A DNA stretch of 64,000 bases from Tropicimonas isoalkanivorans (GTDB lineage: Bacteria; Pseudomonadota; Alphaproteobacteria; Rhodobacterales; Rhodobacteraceae): assembly GCF_900112335.1 (NCBI RefSeq), contig NZ_FOLG01000001.1, forward strand, positions 744,001 through 808,000, written 5' to 3'. Made by a program: the position numbers and the translations under genes. How positions within the stretch are numbered: position 1 is the stretch's first letter; each line of letters opens with the position of its first letter. Of the stretch, positions 35,862 to 46,524 are shown piece after piece. Below the pieces are notes generated by a model that worked only from the letters and a program-made list of their open reading frames with translations, was not told the origin of the DNA and ran no database searches.

Positions 35862-36155
35862 ATGACCGATTTTGCCCAAACCCTTGTTTCGCTTCGGCGA
35901 CCCCGGCTGCTGATCCGCGCTGCCCGCCTGGGGATGACCAGCTACAATCGCAAGCGAGATTTGAAGCGGATCACCCACGGCGACACCCAGTTTGACGGCG
36001 CGCGGGCGCTGCGGCGGCTGATGGCGCTGGAAGCCGATCTGGAACAGTCTCGCCGATCAGGCGACATGGCCTATTCGCCCGCCCGCCACGTGGACCTGCT
36101 GATCGCGCTGATGTCGGAAGCGCAGCTCTGGCTTCGGGCGCGGACCACGGCCTGA
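35862..36155 (+). CDS. DUF6477 family protein
   Basis: A 97-aa protein with the conserved start MTDFAQTLVSLRRPRLLIRA, basic and helical throughout (SYNRKRDLKRIT, RALRRLMALEADLEQ). GGAG lies seven bases before the ATG at 35862. It is divergent from the DUF6456 gene, an arrangement I associate with Rhodobacteraceae. Function is unknown. Confidence 0.8.
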   Translation: MTDFAQTLVSLRRPRLLIRAARLGMTSYNRKRDLKRITHGDTQFDGARALRRLMALEADLEQSRRSGDMAYSPARHVDLLIALMSEAQLWLRARTTA

Positions 36156-36192
36156 GGCCGCCGCACCTGCCGCCGGGCTGGAGCGGACGCGG

Positions 36193-37725
36193 TCAAACGA
36201 ACGCGTCCGCCTCCGCCTCTTTCCGCTGGGCGATGAACGCCTCGAGCGCCTCAACCACGGCAGCATCAATCGGCGGTGCTTCGTACTGGGACAGCAGCTT
36301 GGCCACCCGCGCTGACGCCAGCGTCGCCGTGTCCCGACCGCCCTCTTCGTCCCATGTCTCGAATGGCTTGTAATCCAGCAAGTCCGTCCGCCAGAAGGCA
36401 TCCTGGAAATTCCGCTGGGTATGCCCGCATCCAAGGTAATGCCCACCCGGCCCCACCTCTCGGATCGCATCCATAGCCTGAGCTTCCTCGTCGCCGGGCA
36501 CACCTGCCGCAAACCTGTGCAAGGGCCCGAGTTGGTCTGCGTCCATCACGAACTTCTCGAAGGAGGCCACCAGCCCCCCCTCCAGCCAGCCGCAGGCGTG
36601 CAGCATGAAGTTGACCCCCGACAGCAGCCCCGCGTTCAGCGAGTTCGCCGATTCGTAAGCCGCCTGCGCGTCTGGCAGCTTGGAGCCGGTGAACGCGCCG
36701 GCGGACCGGTAGGGGAGCCCCAGCCGGCGAGCGAGCTGGCCCGCGCCATAGGTGATCTGGGACGCCTCAGGCGTGCCAAAGGTCGGAGCCCCGGAATTCA
36801 TGTCGATGGACGCGACGAAGGCGCCGAAAATCACCGGCGCGCCGGCACGGACGAGTTGGCTGTAGGCGACGCCCGCCAGCACCTCCGCCAGCACCTGCGT
36901 GAGCGTCCCCATGACAGACACCGGCGCCATCGCGCCGCCGACGATGAACGGCGAGATGATACAGGCCTGGTTCGCCGCCGCGTATGTTTCCAACGCGCCC
37001 ATCATGGTGGAGTCGAAGGTGAGCGGAGAGTTGATGTTGATGAGCGAGGTGAGGACGGTGCGGTCCGCGAGCCCACCGAAGAGGATATCGCACATCTCAA
37101 CTGAGTCGCGGGCGCGGGACGGTTCCGTGACAGAGCCCATGAACGGCTTGTCCGACAGCGTCATGTGGGCAAGCAGCATGTCAAAATGGCGCTTGTTGAC
37201 CGGCAAATCGGTGGGCTCGCAGACGGTTCCGCCGGAATGATGCAGCCACTTCGACATGTAGCCCAGCTTCACGAAGGTGCGGAAATCCTCCATCGTTGCA
37301 TAGCGCCGCCCACGTTCAGCGTCGCGCACGAAGGGGGGGCCGTAGACGGGAGCAAGCACCAGCTTGCGCCCGCCGATCTCGACAGAGCGTTCGGGATTGC
37401 GGGCGTGTTGGATGAACCGCGCCGGCGCCGTGGCGCAGAGCTGTCGCGCGAGACCCCGGGGAATGCGCACCCGCTCGCCCGAGACGTCGGCGCCGGCCTG
37501 CTTCCACCGCTCCAGCGCCGCCGGGTTTTCGACGAAGGAAACGCCGATCTCCTCAAGGACCGTTTCGGCATTGTGCTCGATGGTCTCCAGCAGATCGTCG
37601 GAGAACACCGGCAGATCGGGGATCCGGCGGTCGATAACCTTCGCGCAGTCGAAGGATACTGCCGTTCGCCGCGCCCGGCGCGCCGCGCCACCGCCCCCAC
37701 GCCGCCGTGATGTGTCTTCCGCCAT
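36193..37725 (-). CDS. Trimethylamine methyltransferase (MttB) superfamily protein
   Basis: A 510-aa protein of the MttB superfamily. The reading frame has no internal amber codon, so it is a non-pyrrolysine member, a group that includes glycine-betaine methyltransferases. Recognisable blocks are [43 protein letters not shown] and [16 protein letters not shown]. Such enzymes pass methyl groups to a corrinoid protein; no corrinoid protein gene is adjacent. The ATG at 37725 is used rather than one 12 codons upstream. It converges on DUF6477 with 37 bp between. Confidence 0.9.
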   Translation of the reverse strand: MAEDTSRRRGGGGAARRARRTAVSFDCAKVIDRRIPDLPVFSDDLLETIEHNAETVLEEIGVSFVENPAALERWKQAGADVSGERVRIPRGLARQLCATAPARFIQHARNPERSVEIGGRKLVLAPVYGPPFVRDAERGRRYATMEDFRTFVKLGYMSKWLHHSGGTVCEPTDLPVNKRHFDMLLAHMTLSDKPFMGSVTEPSRARDSVEMCDILFGGLADRTVLTSLININSPLTFDSTMMGALETYAAANQACIISPFIVGGAMAPVSVMGTLTQVLAEVLAGVAYSQLVRAGAPVIFGAFVASIDMNSGAPTFGTPEASQITYGAGQLARRLGLPYRSAGAFTGSKLPDAQAAYESANSLNAGLLSGVNFMLHACGWLEGGLVASFEKFVMDADQLGPLHRFAAGVPGDEEAQAMDAIREVGPGGHYLGCGHTQRNFQDAFWRTDLLDYKPFETWDEEGGRDTATLASARVAKLLSQYEAPPIDAAVVEALEAFIAQRKEAEADAFV

Positions 37726-37900
37726 CGTCGATCCTCGCCCAGGCCCCGTCTGTCCCGACAATTTTTACCCATTTGCCCGGAGACGGCAGGGGCGGTTTAC
37801 GGCACCTTGCGCAGGAAACCGACATCCCCCATCGCCTGCACCTGGTTTGCGGGCGGCGCGGCCTCTTGCCAGCGCTATCGCGGCACCCTACTCAGGCGGC

Positions 37901-39466
37901 ATGACCAGTCACACCCATGACCGCTTGCTGATCGTCGACTTTGGCTCCCAGGTCACGCAGCTCATCGCCCGCCGCCTGCGGGAGCTGAACGTTTATTGCG
38001 AGATCCACCCCTACCAGAACGTCACCGACGCTTTTCTGAAGGACTTCGCGCCGCGCGCCGTGATCTTCTCCGGCGGGCCCGATTCCGTGATGCGCGAGGG
38101 GAGCCCGCGGCCCCCGGCGGGCGTCTACGAGATGGGCGTGCCGATCCTCGGGATCTGCTACGGCCAGCAGGTGATGATGCAGGACCTGGGCGGCCGGGTC
38201 GAAGCGGGGGAACATGCCACGGCCGAGTTCGGCCGGGCCTACGTCACCCCCGGCGATGACCGCCTGCCGCTGCTGGACGGCTGGTTCGAGCAGGGCCGCG
38301 AGCAGGTCTGGATGTCCCACGGCGACCACGTGAGCGAGATCGCTCCGGGCTTCGAGGTTTACGGCACCTCGCCCGGCGCGCCCTTCGCCATCACCGCCGA
38401 TCCGTCACGTCATTTCTATGCGGTGCAGTTCCACCCCGAGGTGCACCACACGCCGAACGGAAAACGGCTCTACGAGAACTTCGTGAAACTCGCCGGTTTC
38501 AAGGGCGACTGGACCATGGGCGCCTACCGGGAGGAGGCGATTGCCAAGATCCGTGAGCAGGTGGGCGACGCCAAAGTGATCTGCGGCCTGTCCGGCGGCG
38601 TCGACTCCTCGGTGGCCGCGGTGCTGATCCACAAGGCCATCGGCGACCAACTGACCTGCGTCTTCGTCGATCACGGTCTGCTGCGGAAGGGAGAGGCGGA
38701 AGAGGTCGTCTCCATGTTCCGCGACAACTACAACATCCCGCTGATCGCGGCCGACGATTCGGAACGGTTCCTTTCTGCGCTGGACGGGGTTTCCGACCCG
38801 GAAGTGAAGCGGAAGACCATCGGTCGGCTCTTCATCGATGTGTTCCAGGAACATGCCAACGAGGTGGGGGGGGCCGCGTTTCTGGCGCAGGGTACGCTGT
38901 ACCCCGATGTTATTGAATCGGTGAGTTTTTCAGGCGGCCCTTCCGTCACCATCAAGTCCCACCACAACGTCGGCGGACTGCCGGAGAAGATGGGGCTCAA
39001 GCTGGTCGAGCCGCTGCGGGAACTTTTCAAGGACGAGGTCCGTGCCCTCGGGCGCGAACTGGGCCTGCCGGAGAGCTTCATCGGCCGCCACCCCTTCCCC
39101 GGCCCCGGGCTGGCGATCCGGTGCCCCGGTGAGATCACACGCGCCAAGCTGAAAATCCTGCGGGAGGCCGACGCCGTCTACATCGACCAGATCCGCAAGC
39201 ACGGCCTCTACGACGAGATTTGGCAGGCGTTCGTCGCCATTCTTCCTGTGCGCACCGTCGGCGTGATGGGCGACGGGCGCACCTATGACCACGCCTGCGC
39301 GCTCCGGGCGGTGACGAGCGTCGACGGGATGACGGCGGATTACTATCCCTTCAGTCATGAGTTTCTCGGGGAGACTGCGACCCGCATTATCAACGAGGTG
39401 CCGGGCATCAACCGCGTCACCTACGACATTACCAGCAAACCGCCGGGAACGATCGAGTGGGAATAG
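37901..39466 (+). CDS. guaA: GMP synthase (glutamine-hydrolysing)
   Basis: Converts XMP to GMP, 521 aa. The N-terminal glutamine amidotransferase has its Cys in [11 protein letters not shown] and His-Glu in QFHPEVHHT; the ATP pyrophosphatase P-loop is [10 protein letters not shown]; the dimerisation domain ends [14 protein letters not shown]. The open frame extends far upstream, but the ATG at 37901 ([15 protein letters not shown]) is the family start, with AGGCGG just before it. Confidence 0.97.
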   Translation: MTSHTHDRLLIVDFGSQVTQLIARRLRELNVYCEIHPYQNVTDAFLKDFAPRAVIFSGGPDSVMREGSPRPPAGVYEMGVPILGICYGQQVMMQDLGGRVEAGEHATAEFGRAYVTPGDDRLPLLDGWFEQGREQVWMSHGDHVSEIAPGFEVYGTSPGAPFAITADPSRHFYAVQFHPEVHHTPNGKRLYENFVKLAGFKGDWTMGAYREEAIAKIREQVGDAKVICGLSGGVDSSVAAVLIHKAIGDQLTCVFVDHGLLRKGEAEEVVSMFRDNYNIPLIAADDSERFLSALDGVSDPEVKRKTIGRLFIDVFQEHANEVGGAAFLAQGTLYPDVIESVSFSGGPSVTIKSHHNVGGLPEKMGLKLVEPLRELFKDEVRALGRELGLPESFIGRHPFPGPGLAIRCPGEITRAKLKILREADAVYIDQIRKHGLYDEIWQAFVAILPVRTVGVMGDGRTYDHACALRAVTSVDGMTADYYPFSHEFLGETATRIINEVPGINRVTYDITSKPPGTIEWE

Positions 39467-39729
39467 GCGGCCTGCGTGAGCTCTAGGGCCACGGGCGTTT
39501 CCGCGGTAGAGAGTTGAGTGGCAGGTCGGTTCTGCCGCGTCAATCGACGCCCCCACTCAAGAAACCTTAACTTTACAACCGGTTGTGCGGCGTTTGTTAA
39601 GTCGCACACGAACCCGTGTGCACTCACCCACAAACGCGATCCGGTTCATTGCGACACGCCCCTCCCTTGCATCCTCGCCCGTTTCAGGACAGGTCGTGGG
39701 CAAGGCTCGTACCTTGAAGGCTCCTGCGA

Positions 39730-40612
39730 ATGTCAGACCCCCACCCGCTTCGCGCGGCCGCCTGGATGGCCGGCGCAATCACCTGCTTCTCGCTGATGGC
39801 GGTGGGGGGGGCGTGCCGTTTCGTTGGACCACGACACGTTCGAGATCCTGATGTACCGCTCGGTCGTGTCCTTCGCCATAGTCCTGATCGTAGGCGGGGC
39901 CACCGGGGCCCTGCGCCAGATCTCCACCCGGAACATGCGCTGGCATGTCGCCCGGAATGTCGCGCATTTCGCGGGACAGAACCTGTGGTTCTACGCGCTC
40001 GCGTTGATCCCGCTGGCGCAGGTCATGGCGCTGGAATTCACCTCGCCGATCTGGGTTGCCCTGCTTGCGCCGCTGATCCTCGGAGAGCGCCTGACCCGGG
40101 TACGGGCGATTGCGGCCGTCATCGGCTTTTCGGGCGTGATCATGGTCGTCCGGCCCGATCTGGGGAACCTGTCGCCGCCGATGCTTGCCGCGGCCGGCGC
40201 GGCCATCGGGTTCGCTGGATCGGCCCTCTTCACCCGCAAGTTGACACGGACCGAAACGATCACCTGCATCATGTTCTGGCTCACTCTCATGCAAGCCGTG
40301 TTCGGTCTTGTCTGCTCTGGCATCGACGGCCAGATCGCCCTGCCCTCCGCCCGGTCCGTACCCTGGCTGGCGCTGATCGGCGCGGCGGGGCTTGGGGCCC
40401 ATTTCTGCCTGTCGAGCGCGCTGGCCCTCGCGCCGGCCGCCGTGGTGATGCCGATGGACTTTCTCAGGCTGCCCGTTATGGCAGTCATCGGCACGCTCTT
40501 CTATGGCGAACCCATGGACGCCATGATGGTCCTCGGGGCTGCCGTGATCTTCGGGGCGAACTGGCTCAACATCCGCGCTGGAACCAGCCGGCGGGCAGCG
40601 CTGCCATCCTGA
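39730..40612 (+). pseudogene. DMT (EamA) transporter frameshifted at an 8-G run
   Basis: The ATG at 39730 begins an EamA transporter (MSDPHPLRAAAWMAGAITCF), but the frame is lost at GGGGGGGG (39804-39811). The rest of the protein continues one frame later (HDTFEILMYRSVVSFAIV to the stop at 40612) with about ten membrane segments in two EamA repeats. With seven Gs the product would be a normal protein of about 293 aa. This could be a real mutation, a phase-variable tract or a sequencing error. Substrate unknown; drug/metabolite exporter family. Confidence 0.85.
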
Positions 40613-40789
40613 TACACATTTGAATCTTCGCGTATCCCGTGTGCAGAAGCGCTGTAGCTTCCCAAAGTGGGAGGGTAGAACCGCCGTAGGGGAAAGCTCG
40701 AATTTGAGGCCCCAGCAACCATACACCAAACGTATCACCCCCGCGCACCGTCCGGCGTGCGGCCAACCGAGAGCCAAGGGACAGGAACG

Positions 40790-41965
40790 ATGAAAAGAGC
40801 ATTGGGCAGCGCGTCCATACTTGCAGCCATTGCAGGAGGCGCCTGTGCGGGCGGACTGGACCGCACTGGCCAGCCGATCGGCGCGCTGTTCGAAGAGGGC
40901 GGCGCGAACGGCGCCTATGTGGAACTCTCTTTCGCCCACACGTCGCCCGACATCACCGGAACCGGCGACGGCATTTCCGTCGCCACGCCGATCGGACCCG
41001 TCGACGTCCTGTCCTCGGGCTTCGGGTACAACGGCGTGGGCGACGATTTCTGGACCTTCGGCGCGGCGGTGAAGATGCAACTCACCGAAGCCCTGTCGGC
41101 GGCGGTGATCTTCGACCAGCCCTATGGCACCGACATTGCGTATAACGGCAGCGCCACCGCGACCGAACTGGGCGGGACCCGCGCCTTCGCGGAAACCAAC
41201 GCCGTGACGGGATTGCTGCGCTACGCCTTCGACCCGCGCTGGAGCGTTCACGGCGGGATTCGTATTGAGGCCGCGGAAGGGTCTATCGGCTTGGAAGGCG
41301 TCGCCTACGGGCCGTTCAACGGCTACGACGTCGATTTGGAACGGGACACCTCGCTCGGTTATTCGCTCGGCTATGCCTACGAGATCCCGGAACTCGCATT
41401 GCGGGTGGCGCTGACCTACAATTCCAAGATCAGCCACGACATGAAGACGACCGAGAACGGCCTCGGCGCCTTCGGCCTGCCCGGAGACCTCAAGACCACG
41501 ACGGAGGTCGAGACGCCGCAATCGATCAACCTGGACATGCAAACGGGCATCGCAGCCAACACGCTGCTCTTCGGCTCGGTGCGGTGGGTCGACTGGAGCG
41601 AGTTCAAGATCGACCCGAAGTATTTCATCGGAACCGCCCGCGAGGGGCTGGTGGACCTCGACGATGCGACGACCTACGAAATTGGCCTTGCGCGCGAGTT
41701 CACCGACGTTTGGGCAGGATCCGTGGCTGTTTTATACGAGCCCGGGGAGGACGACGTTGTGTCGCCGCTTTCGCCGACCAACGGATTCTGGGCCGTAGCT
41801 CTGGGCACAGCCTATGAAATAGGAGACGTGACGGTTTCGGGTGGCGCCCGGTACATGTGGCTCGGCGATGCGAAACCGGAAACGGGCACGCCGGACGTGA
41901 TTCGGGCGGAGTTCGAGAACAACACCGCGTTCACGCTCGGGATGCGTATCGCCTACAACTTCTGA
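40790..41965 (+). CDS. Outer-membrane FadL/OmpP1-type transport protein
   Basis: A 391-aa beta-barrel protein with a signal peptide (MKRALGSASILAAIAGGACA). The N-terminal plug-like LDRTGQPIGALFEEG and the alternating amphipathic strands ending in the aromatic C-terminus (GMRIAYNF) match the FadL family, which imports fatty acids and other hydrophobic compounds. AGGA is three to four bases before the ATG at 40790. Confidence 0.88.
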   Translation: MKRALGSASILAAIAGGACAGGLDRTGQPIGALFEEGGANGAYVELSFAHTSPDITGTGDGISVATPIGPVDVLSSGFGYNGVGDDFWTFGAAVKMQLTEALSAAVIFDQPYGTDIAYNGSATATELGGTRAFAETNAVTGLLRYAFDPRWSVHGGIRIEAAEGSIGLEGVAYGPFNGYDVDLERDTSLGYSLGYAYEIPELALRVALTYNSKISHDMKTTENGLGAFGLPGDLKTTTEVETPQSINLDMQTGIAANTLLFGSVRWVDWSEFKIDPKYFIGTAREGLVDLDDATTYEIGLAREFTDVWAGSVAVLYEPGEDDVVSPLSPTNGFWAVALGTAYEIGDVTVSGGARYMWLGDAKPETGTPDVIRAEFENNTAFTLGMRIAYNF

Positions 41966-41973
41966 TCCGTCTT

Positions 41974-42003
41974 GCCCGGGGCCTGACACATCGGGACCCG
42001 GGC
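41974..42003. terminator. Possible bidirectional hairpin
   Basis: GCCCGGG (41974-41980) pairs with CCCGGGC (41997-42003) across a 16-nt loop, in the 48-bp gap between the convergent FadL and RTX-esterase genes. No T run on either side. Confidence 0.35.
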
Positions 42004-42013
42004 GGAGAGCACC

Positions 42014-43462
42014 TCAGAAGAGGAAATCATCTTCGGTCAGCGTCAAGTCCGCACCCCCGACCAGGACGACGGTCAGGTCCATTCCGCCTGCGTCGATGTG
42101 AATTCGAAGGTTGGAACGGCCCGCGTCGAACTCCAGATCGCCGAAGTCGACGTTCCTGTCTTGGAATACCAGAAGGTCGTCGCCCTGCTCGAACCCGATC
42201 ACGCGGTCCGTCCCGGACTCGTTGGGGCGCCAGATAATCCGATCCTCGCCGCCCCCCGGGCGCAATTCATCGTTGCCTGCACCACCAACCAGCTTGTCCC
42301 GCCCGGCACCGCCGACAAGTTTGTCCCGGCCAGCGTCGCCGAACAGCCGATCCGCGCCGCCGTTCCCGCGCAGCACATCCCGGCCATTCTCGCCGTGGAT
42401 GATATCCCGGCCCCCCCGTCCGGAGGCGACATCGTCTCCGGCGCCGAGGTCGATCACATCCCTGCCTCGCCCCCATCCGATGACCTTGTCCGCCCCGCCG
42501 GACGCGTCGACGGTGTGCATCTGCCGGCCCAGCACGAAGACATCGGCATAGCTCGTCCCCTTGGCCGCCTCCACGCTCACCATGGAGACCGTCAACTCGG
42601 TCGCGTTGCCCCTTTCGTGGGCCACCGCCATCTCGCCGAGGTAGTTCTTGACCCACACGCCGTGTCTCAGGTTCGAGAAATCCGCCGTGTCGTACTGGGT
42701 GAAACCGAGCATCTGCTGCACCGGCGCCCTGGCAGACACCTTGAACCAGTCGTTGCCTTGCGTGCCGACCTGAATGTCCGCGTCGCCAGACACCGACAAC
42801 GTGCTCGCCAGCTCCTGCCCAAGCAGGGCAGCGAAATCGGGTTCGTAATGGATCCGGTCGTCCTGGAACATGTCCTCGACCGTGAAGCCCTGGCCGGCGG
42901 CCACGGTGTCGGGGTCCACGGAGAGGACGGAAGCGTCCTTCGCGGCCACGGCCATTTGCGCCTGACGCACGGTCGCCCAGCCGTTTTCCTGTTCGGCGCT
43001 GTCCTGCCACAGCCCTTCCCGACGTTCCGCCGACACGTCTTCAGAGAGGAGCGAAACGACCATGTCGTGAGCGCCATAGCGTGCGGTCACGTCGGCGTGC
43101 AGCAGCTTCAGGTTCGCCTTGTAGTCCGCGGCCGTTTCGCTCAGGCCCGCGTCGGCCTCCCCCTGCACCCAGATCATTCCGGCGACATGGGCCCCCTCGA
43201 TATGGCCAGGCTTGCCCGGGTCAACGATGCTGTCCACCCGCGCATAGAGATCGTCCAGCAGTTCGCCGGCTCCCGGCTCGCCGGACGGGTCCCAGTCGTC
43301 ATTGTCCTGATAATACCGATGCGCCGACAAGGCGCTGCCCGACACCGCATAGTGGACGACGATGGCGCCCATCTCGGCGAGTTGTTGTGACACTGCGATC
43401 GGCAGGGGCGGCATCGTCGCATTCGACTGCCCCGCCACGATAACGATTGGTTGCTTACCCAT
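42014..43462 (-). CDS. Secreted esterase-like protein with RTX calcium-binding repeats
   Basis: A 482-aa two-part protein without an N-terminal signal. Residues 1-225 resemble the sialate O-acetylesterase (SASA) SGNH hydrolases: IVIVAGQSNAT with the nucleophile Ser, MIWVQGEADAG, and DDRIHYEPDF with the Asp-His pair. Residues about 315-410 hold roughly eight hemolysin-type nonapeptides (GGADRLFGD, GGAGNDELR). A C-terminal segment ending DDFLF suggests type I secretion. A secreted carbohydrate esterase is inferred; no transporter genes are adjacent. Confidence 0.87.
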   Translation of the reverse strand: MGKQPIVIVAGQSNATMPPLPIAVSQQLAEMGAIVVHYAVSGSALSAHRYYQDNDDWDPSGEPGAGELLDDLYARVDSIVDPGKPGHIEGAHVAGMIWVQGEADAGLSETAADYKANLKLLHADVTARYGAHDMVVSLLSEDVSAERREGLWQDSAEQENGWATVRQAQMAVAAKDASVLSVDPDTVAAGQGFTVEDMFQDDRIHYEPDFAALLGQELASTLSVSGDADIQVGTQGNDWFKVSARAPVQQMLGFTQYDTADFSNLRHGVWVKNYLGEMAVAHERGNATELTVSMVSVEAAKGTSYADVFVLGRQMHTVDASGGADKVIGWGRGRDVIDLGAGDDVASGRGGRDIIHGENGRDVLRGNGGADRLFGDAGRDKLVGGAGRDKLVGGAGNDELRPGGGEDRIIWRPNESGTDRVIGFEQGDDLLVFQDRNVDFGDLEFDAGRSNLRIHIDAGGMDLTVVLVGGADLTLTEDDFLF

Positions 43463-43761
43463 ACAAATACACCCGTCAATTCCTTAAGACCGCGGCACGG
43501 GCGCCCTTTTGGGGCGGTTTGTTCGGCTGCGGCACGCTATGCGCCGAACCTAGTTGGCGGGCGCACTGTGTCCATGTTGATTTTCCATACCGGCACGATC
43601 CGGCCGAAATCCCGCCCCTTCGTCGGTCAGGCCGACCGAATATCCGGCACAGCCAGCGCAAGGGTGCGCCGAATTTCCGCAGGTATAATCCCGGCACGTC
43701 ACCGGCCTACACCGACGAATCGCTCTGGATCAATGGCGGTCCGCCCGCTACCAATCGGCGC

Positions 43762-44637
43762 ATGAGCTTCCCGCGCCTCCTCTATCCCGACGCCGCCGCC
43801 TGGTTCGCCACCCCCAAGAAACGCTTGGGTCTGTTTGGCATGTCAGGCTTGGGCAAGACGCATGTCTCGAACCAGCTCCGAGCACATGGCGACTGGTTCC
43901 ACTACTCCGTCGATTACCGCATCGGGACGCGGTACATGGGCGAGTTGATCTCCGACGAGTTCAAACGCCAGGCGATGCAGGTGCCGCACCTGCGGGAATT
44001 GCTGATGTCGGATTCCATCCGTATCGAGTCCAACATCACCTTCAACAACCTCGCGCCGCTCTCCCAATACCTCGGCAAACCCGGCGATCCGGACCGCGGC
44101 GGTTTGCCGATGGAAGAATATCGCAAGCGCCAGGCCCAGCACGACGCGGCTGAACGTGCCGCGATGCTCGACGTGCCGCGTTTCGTCGACAGGGCGGAAG
44201 AGATCTATGGCTACCCCCATTTCGTCTGCGATTTCAGCGGCTCCTTCTGTGAAGTTGTCGATCCCGACGACCCGCAGGACGAAATCCTGACCACGCTGGC
44301 AAAGACGATGCTTCTTGTCTGGATCGAAGGCTCGGAGGCGCATGCGGAGGAGTTGGTGCGGCGTTTCAACCGGGCGCCGAAACCCATGTGCTACCGGCCC
44401 GCCTTCACCGAGAGCTGCTGGCAGGACTTCCTTTGCGACCACAAGGCGACAGCCGGCGAGGTTGACCCGGACGCATTCGTCCGCTTCGCCTACCGCCGTG
44501 CCATGGCCGCGCGGCAACCGGCCTATGCCGCCATCGCCGACAACTGGGGCGTCAAGGTCACGGCGGAGGAAGTCGCCGCCGCCGACAGCCCGGAAGCGTT
44601 CGAGGCGCTCATTGGCCGCGCCCTTGAGCGCGGCTGA
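43762..44637 (+). CDS. P-loop ATPase/kinase-like protein of unknown role
   Basis: A 291-aa soluble protein. A P-loop [11 protein letters not shown] is at about residues 32-42, followed by [20 protein letters not shown] and, later, [16 protein letters not shown], which could hold a Walker B aspartate. The layout suggests a small-molecule or nucleotide kinase fold rather than an AAA+ machine, but no family is certain. The preceding 299 bp (43463-43761) contain no gene that I can support. It ends 41 bp before metA. Confidence 0.72.
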   Translation: MSFPRLLYPDAAAWFATPKKRLGLFGMSGLGKTHVSNQLRAHGDWFHYSVDYRIGTRYMGELISDEFKRQAMQVPHLRELLMSDSIRIESNITFNNLAPLSQYLGKPGDPDRGGLPMEEYRKRQAQHDAAERAAMLDVPRFVDRAEEIYGYPHFVCDFSGSFCEVVDPDDPQDEILTTLAKTMLLVWIEGSEAHAEELVRRFNRAPKPMCYRPAFTESCWQDFLCDHKATAGEVDPDAFVRFAYRRAMAARQPAYAAIADNWGVKVTAEEVAAADSPEAFEALIGRALERG

Positions 44638-44678
44638 CGCAAGGTCTATCTGAGGCGTTCCAACCCGCGAGACATGTC

Positions 44679-45605
44679 ATGCCGATCAAACTGCCCGAAA
44701 CCCTGCCCGCCTATGACATCCTTCAGAACGAGGGCGTCATGGTCATGGGCGAGGATCGCGCGGCGCGGCAGGACATTCGCCCCCTGCGCATCGGGCTGCT
44801 CAACCTGATGCCCAAAAAGATCCAGACCGAGACGCAATTCGCCCGGCTTATCGGAGCGACGCCGTTGCAGATCGACCTTCACCTGATCCGCATCTCCTCC
44901 CACGAGACGCGGAACACCGCCGCCGAGCATATGGAGGCGTTTTACAATCCCTGGACCGAGGTCACGGACGAGAAGTTCGACGGGCTCATTATCACCGGCG
45001 CCCCGATCGAGCATTTGCCGTTCGAGGAGGTGACCTATTGGGACGAGCTCACCCAGATCTTCGAGTGGACCCAGACCAACGTGCATTCCACCCTCGGCGT
45101 CTGCTGGGGCGGGATGGCGATGATCAACTATTTTCATGACGTCCCCAAACACATGCTGGATCACAAGGCCTTCGGGTGCTTCCGGCATCGGAACCTCGCG
45201 CCCGCGTCGCCCTATTTGCGGGGCTTCTCGGACGATCTGTTGATGCCGGTGAGCCGCTGGACCGAGATGCGGCAGGACGAGATCGAGGCCGTACCCGCAT
45301 TGATCCCGCTGATCTCCTCCGACGACACCGGCCCCGCGCTGGTGGAGGACCCCGACCACAGGGCGCTCTACGTGTTCAACCACTTCGAATACGACAGCGG
45401 CACACTGAAGGAGGAATACGACCGGGACGTGGATGCCGGCCAGCCGATCAACGTGCCGGTCAATTACTATCCTGACGACGATCCGGAGAACATGCCGACC
45501 AATCGCTGGCGCAGCCATGCGCACCTGTTTTACGGCAACTGGATCAACGAGATTTACCAAACCACCCCGTTCGACCTTCATGCCATCGGGACTGATCCCC
45601 GGTAG
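44679..45605 (+). CDS. metA: Homoserine O-acyltransferase MetA
   Basis: First committed enzyme of methionine synthesis, acylating homoserine, 308 aa. The Cys nucleophile lies in [11 protein letters not shown] (around residue 142), with His-Glu in YVFNHFEYD. MetA enzymes may use succinyl- or acetyl-CoA depending on one active-site residue, so the acyl donor is left open. The 41 bp upstream show no SAM riboswitch. The hydrolase gene overlaps its 3' end. Confidence 0.95.
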   Translation: MPIKLPETLPAYDILQNEGVMVMGEDRAARQDIRPLRIGLLNLMPKKIQTETQFARLIGATPLQIDLHLIRISSHETRNTAAEHMEAFYNPWTEVTDEKFDGLIITGAPIEHLPFEEVTYWDELTQIFEWTQTNVHSTLGVCWGGMAMINYFHDVPKHMLDHKAFGCFRHRNLAPASPYLRGFSDDLLMPVSRWTEMRQDEIEAVPALIPLISSDDTGPALVEDPDHRALYVFNHFEYDSGTLKEEYDRDVDAGQPINVPVNYYPDDDPENMPTNRWRSHAHLFYGNWINEIYQTTPFDLHAIGTDPR

Positions 45606-46482
45606 CGCCCGCCGGGCGGCGCGCGCCTTTCCACCCGTCGGCCGGCTTTTGCAGGTGGACGGACGGCAGGTGCACGCGTTTGTGGAGGGAGACGGGCCAG
45701 ATGTCGTCTTGCTGCACGGCGCGTCGGGCAGCCTGCGGGATTTCACCTTCGAGTTCGCCGGCCGGCTGGCACGGCACTTCCGCGTCACCGCCTTCGACCG
45801 GCCGGGACTGGGCCATTCGGAGCGCCTGCACCGCGGGGGCGAGAGTCCGTCCGAGCAAGCCGCCATGCTGGACGCGGCGGCCGCGCAACTCGGCATCCGC
45901 CGCGCCGTGATCGTCGGCCATTCCTATGGCGGCGCGGTCGCGATGGCCTGGGCGCTGGACCGGCCGGAGCGGGTGGCCGCGGTGGTCTCGCTCGCGGGGG
46001 CCACGATGCCATGGCCGGGTGAGCTCGGCCTTTGGTACCGTGTCGGAGCCACGCCCGTCGGCGGCTGGCTCGCCGTTCGCCTCGCCACCCGCCTGACACC
46101 GCGTTCGGTGGCCGATCGTGCCATTGCCGCCATTTTCGCCCCGCAGCCCGTGCCGGACGGCTACGTAGAGCACATGGGCGTTCCCCTCACTCTGCGCCGG
46201 CCGAAGGTGCTGGGGGCGAATGTCCGGCAGGTGGGCGGGCTGAAACCCCATCTCGCCGCGATGTCACGTCGCTATCCGACCCTCCGCATGCCGGTCGAGA
46301 TCGTCCATGGCACGTCCGACAGTGTGGTCTATTTCAACGTGCACGCCTGCCCCACGGCCAACCTGCTTCCGGATGCCAAGCTGACCGAATTGCCGGGCGT
46401 CGGTCACATGCCACACCACGCGAACCCGGAGGCAAGCGCGGAAGCCGTGATCCGGGCCGCATCCCGGGGCGGATTGAACTAG
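45580..46482 (+). CDS. Alpha/beta hydrolase
   Basis: A 300-aa hydrolase: oxyanion region [14 protein letters not shown], nucleophile elbow GHSYGGAVA, and the catalytic His in [13 protein letters not shown]. The start at 45580 gives a 26-bp overlap with metA; a start further in is possible because the first 20 residues look unstructured. Substrate unknown. Confidence 0.85.
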   Translation: MPSGLIPGSARRAARAFPPVGRLLQVDGRQVHAFVEGDGPDVVLLHGASGSLRDFTFEFAGRLARHFRVTAFDRPGLGHSERLHRGGESPSEQAAMLDAAAAQLGIRRAVIVGHSYGGAVAMAWALDRPERVAAVVSLAGATMPWPGELGLWYRVGATPVGGWLAVRLATRLTPRSVADRAIAAIFAPQPVPDGYVEHMGVPLTLRRPKVLGANVRQVGGLKPHLAAMSRRYPTLRMPVEIVHGTSDSVVYFNVHACPTANLLPDAKLTELPGVGHMPHHANPEASAEAVIRAASRGGLN

Positions 46483-46524
46483 GGTACGTCCGTCTGCATA
46501 GTGAACAAAACACGGGAAAAGCTT

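Noticed and set aside
36193-37725. Pyrrolysine-containing MttB
   Set aside because: No internal TAG interrupts the frame; this is the non-pyrrolysine branch.
42250-42420. DNA tandem repeat or CRISPR-like array
   Set aside because: The repeated GACAAGCTTGTCCC-like units encode RTX nonapeptides in frame; they reflect protein repeats.
44638-44678. SAM-II riboswitch before metA
   Set aside because: Only 41 bp are available and neither the pseudoknot sequence nor the expected conserved blocks are seen.
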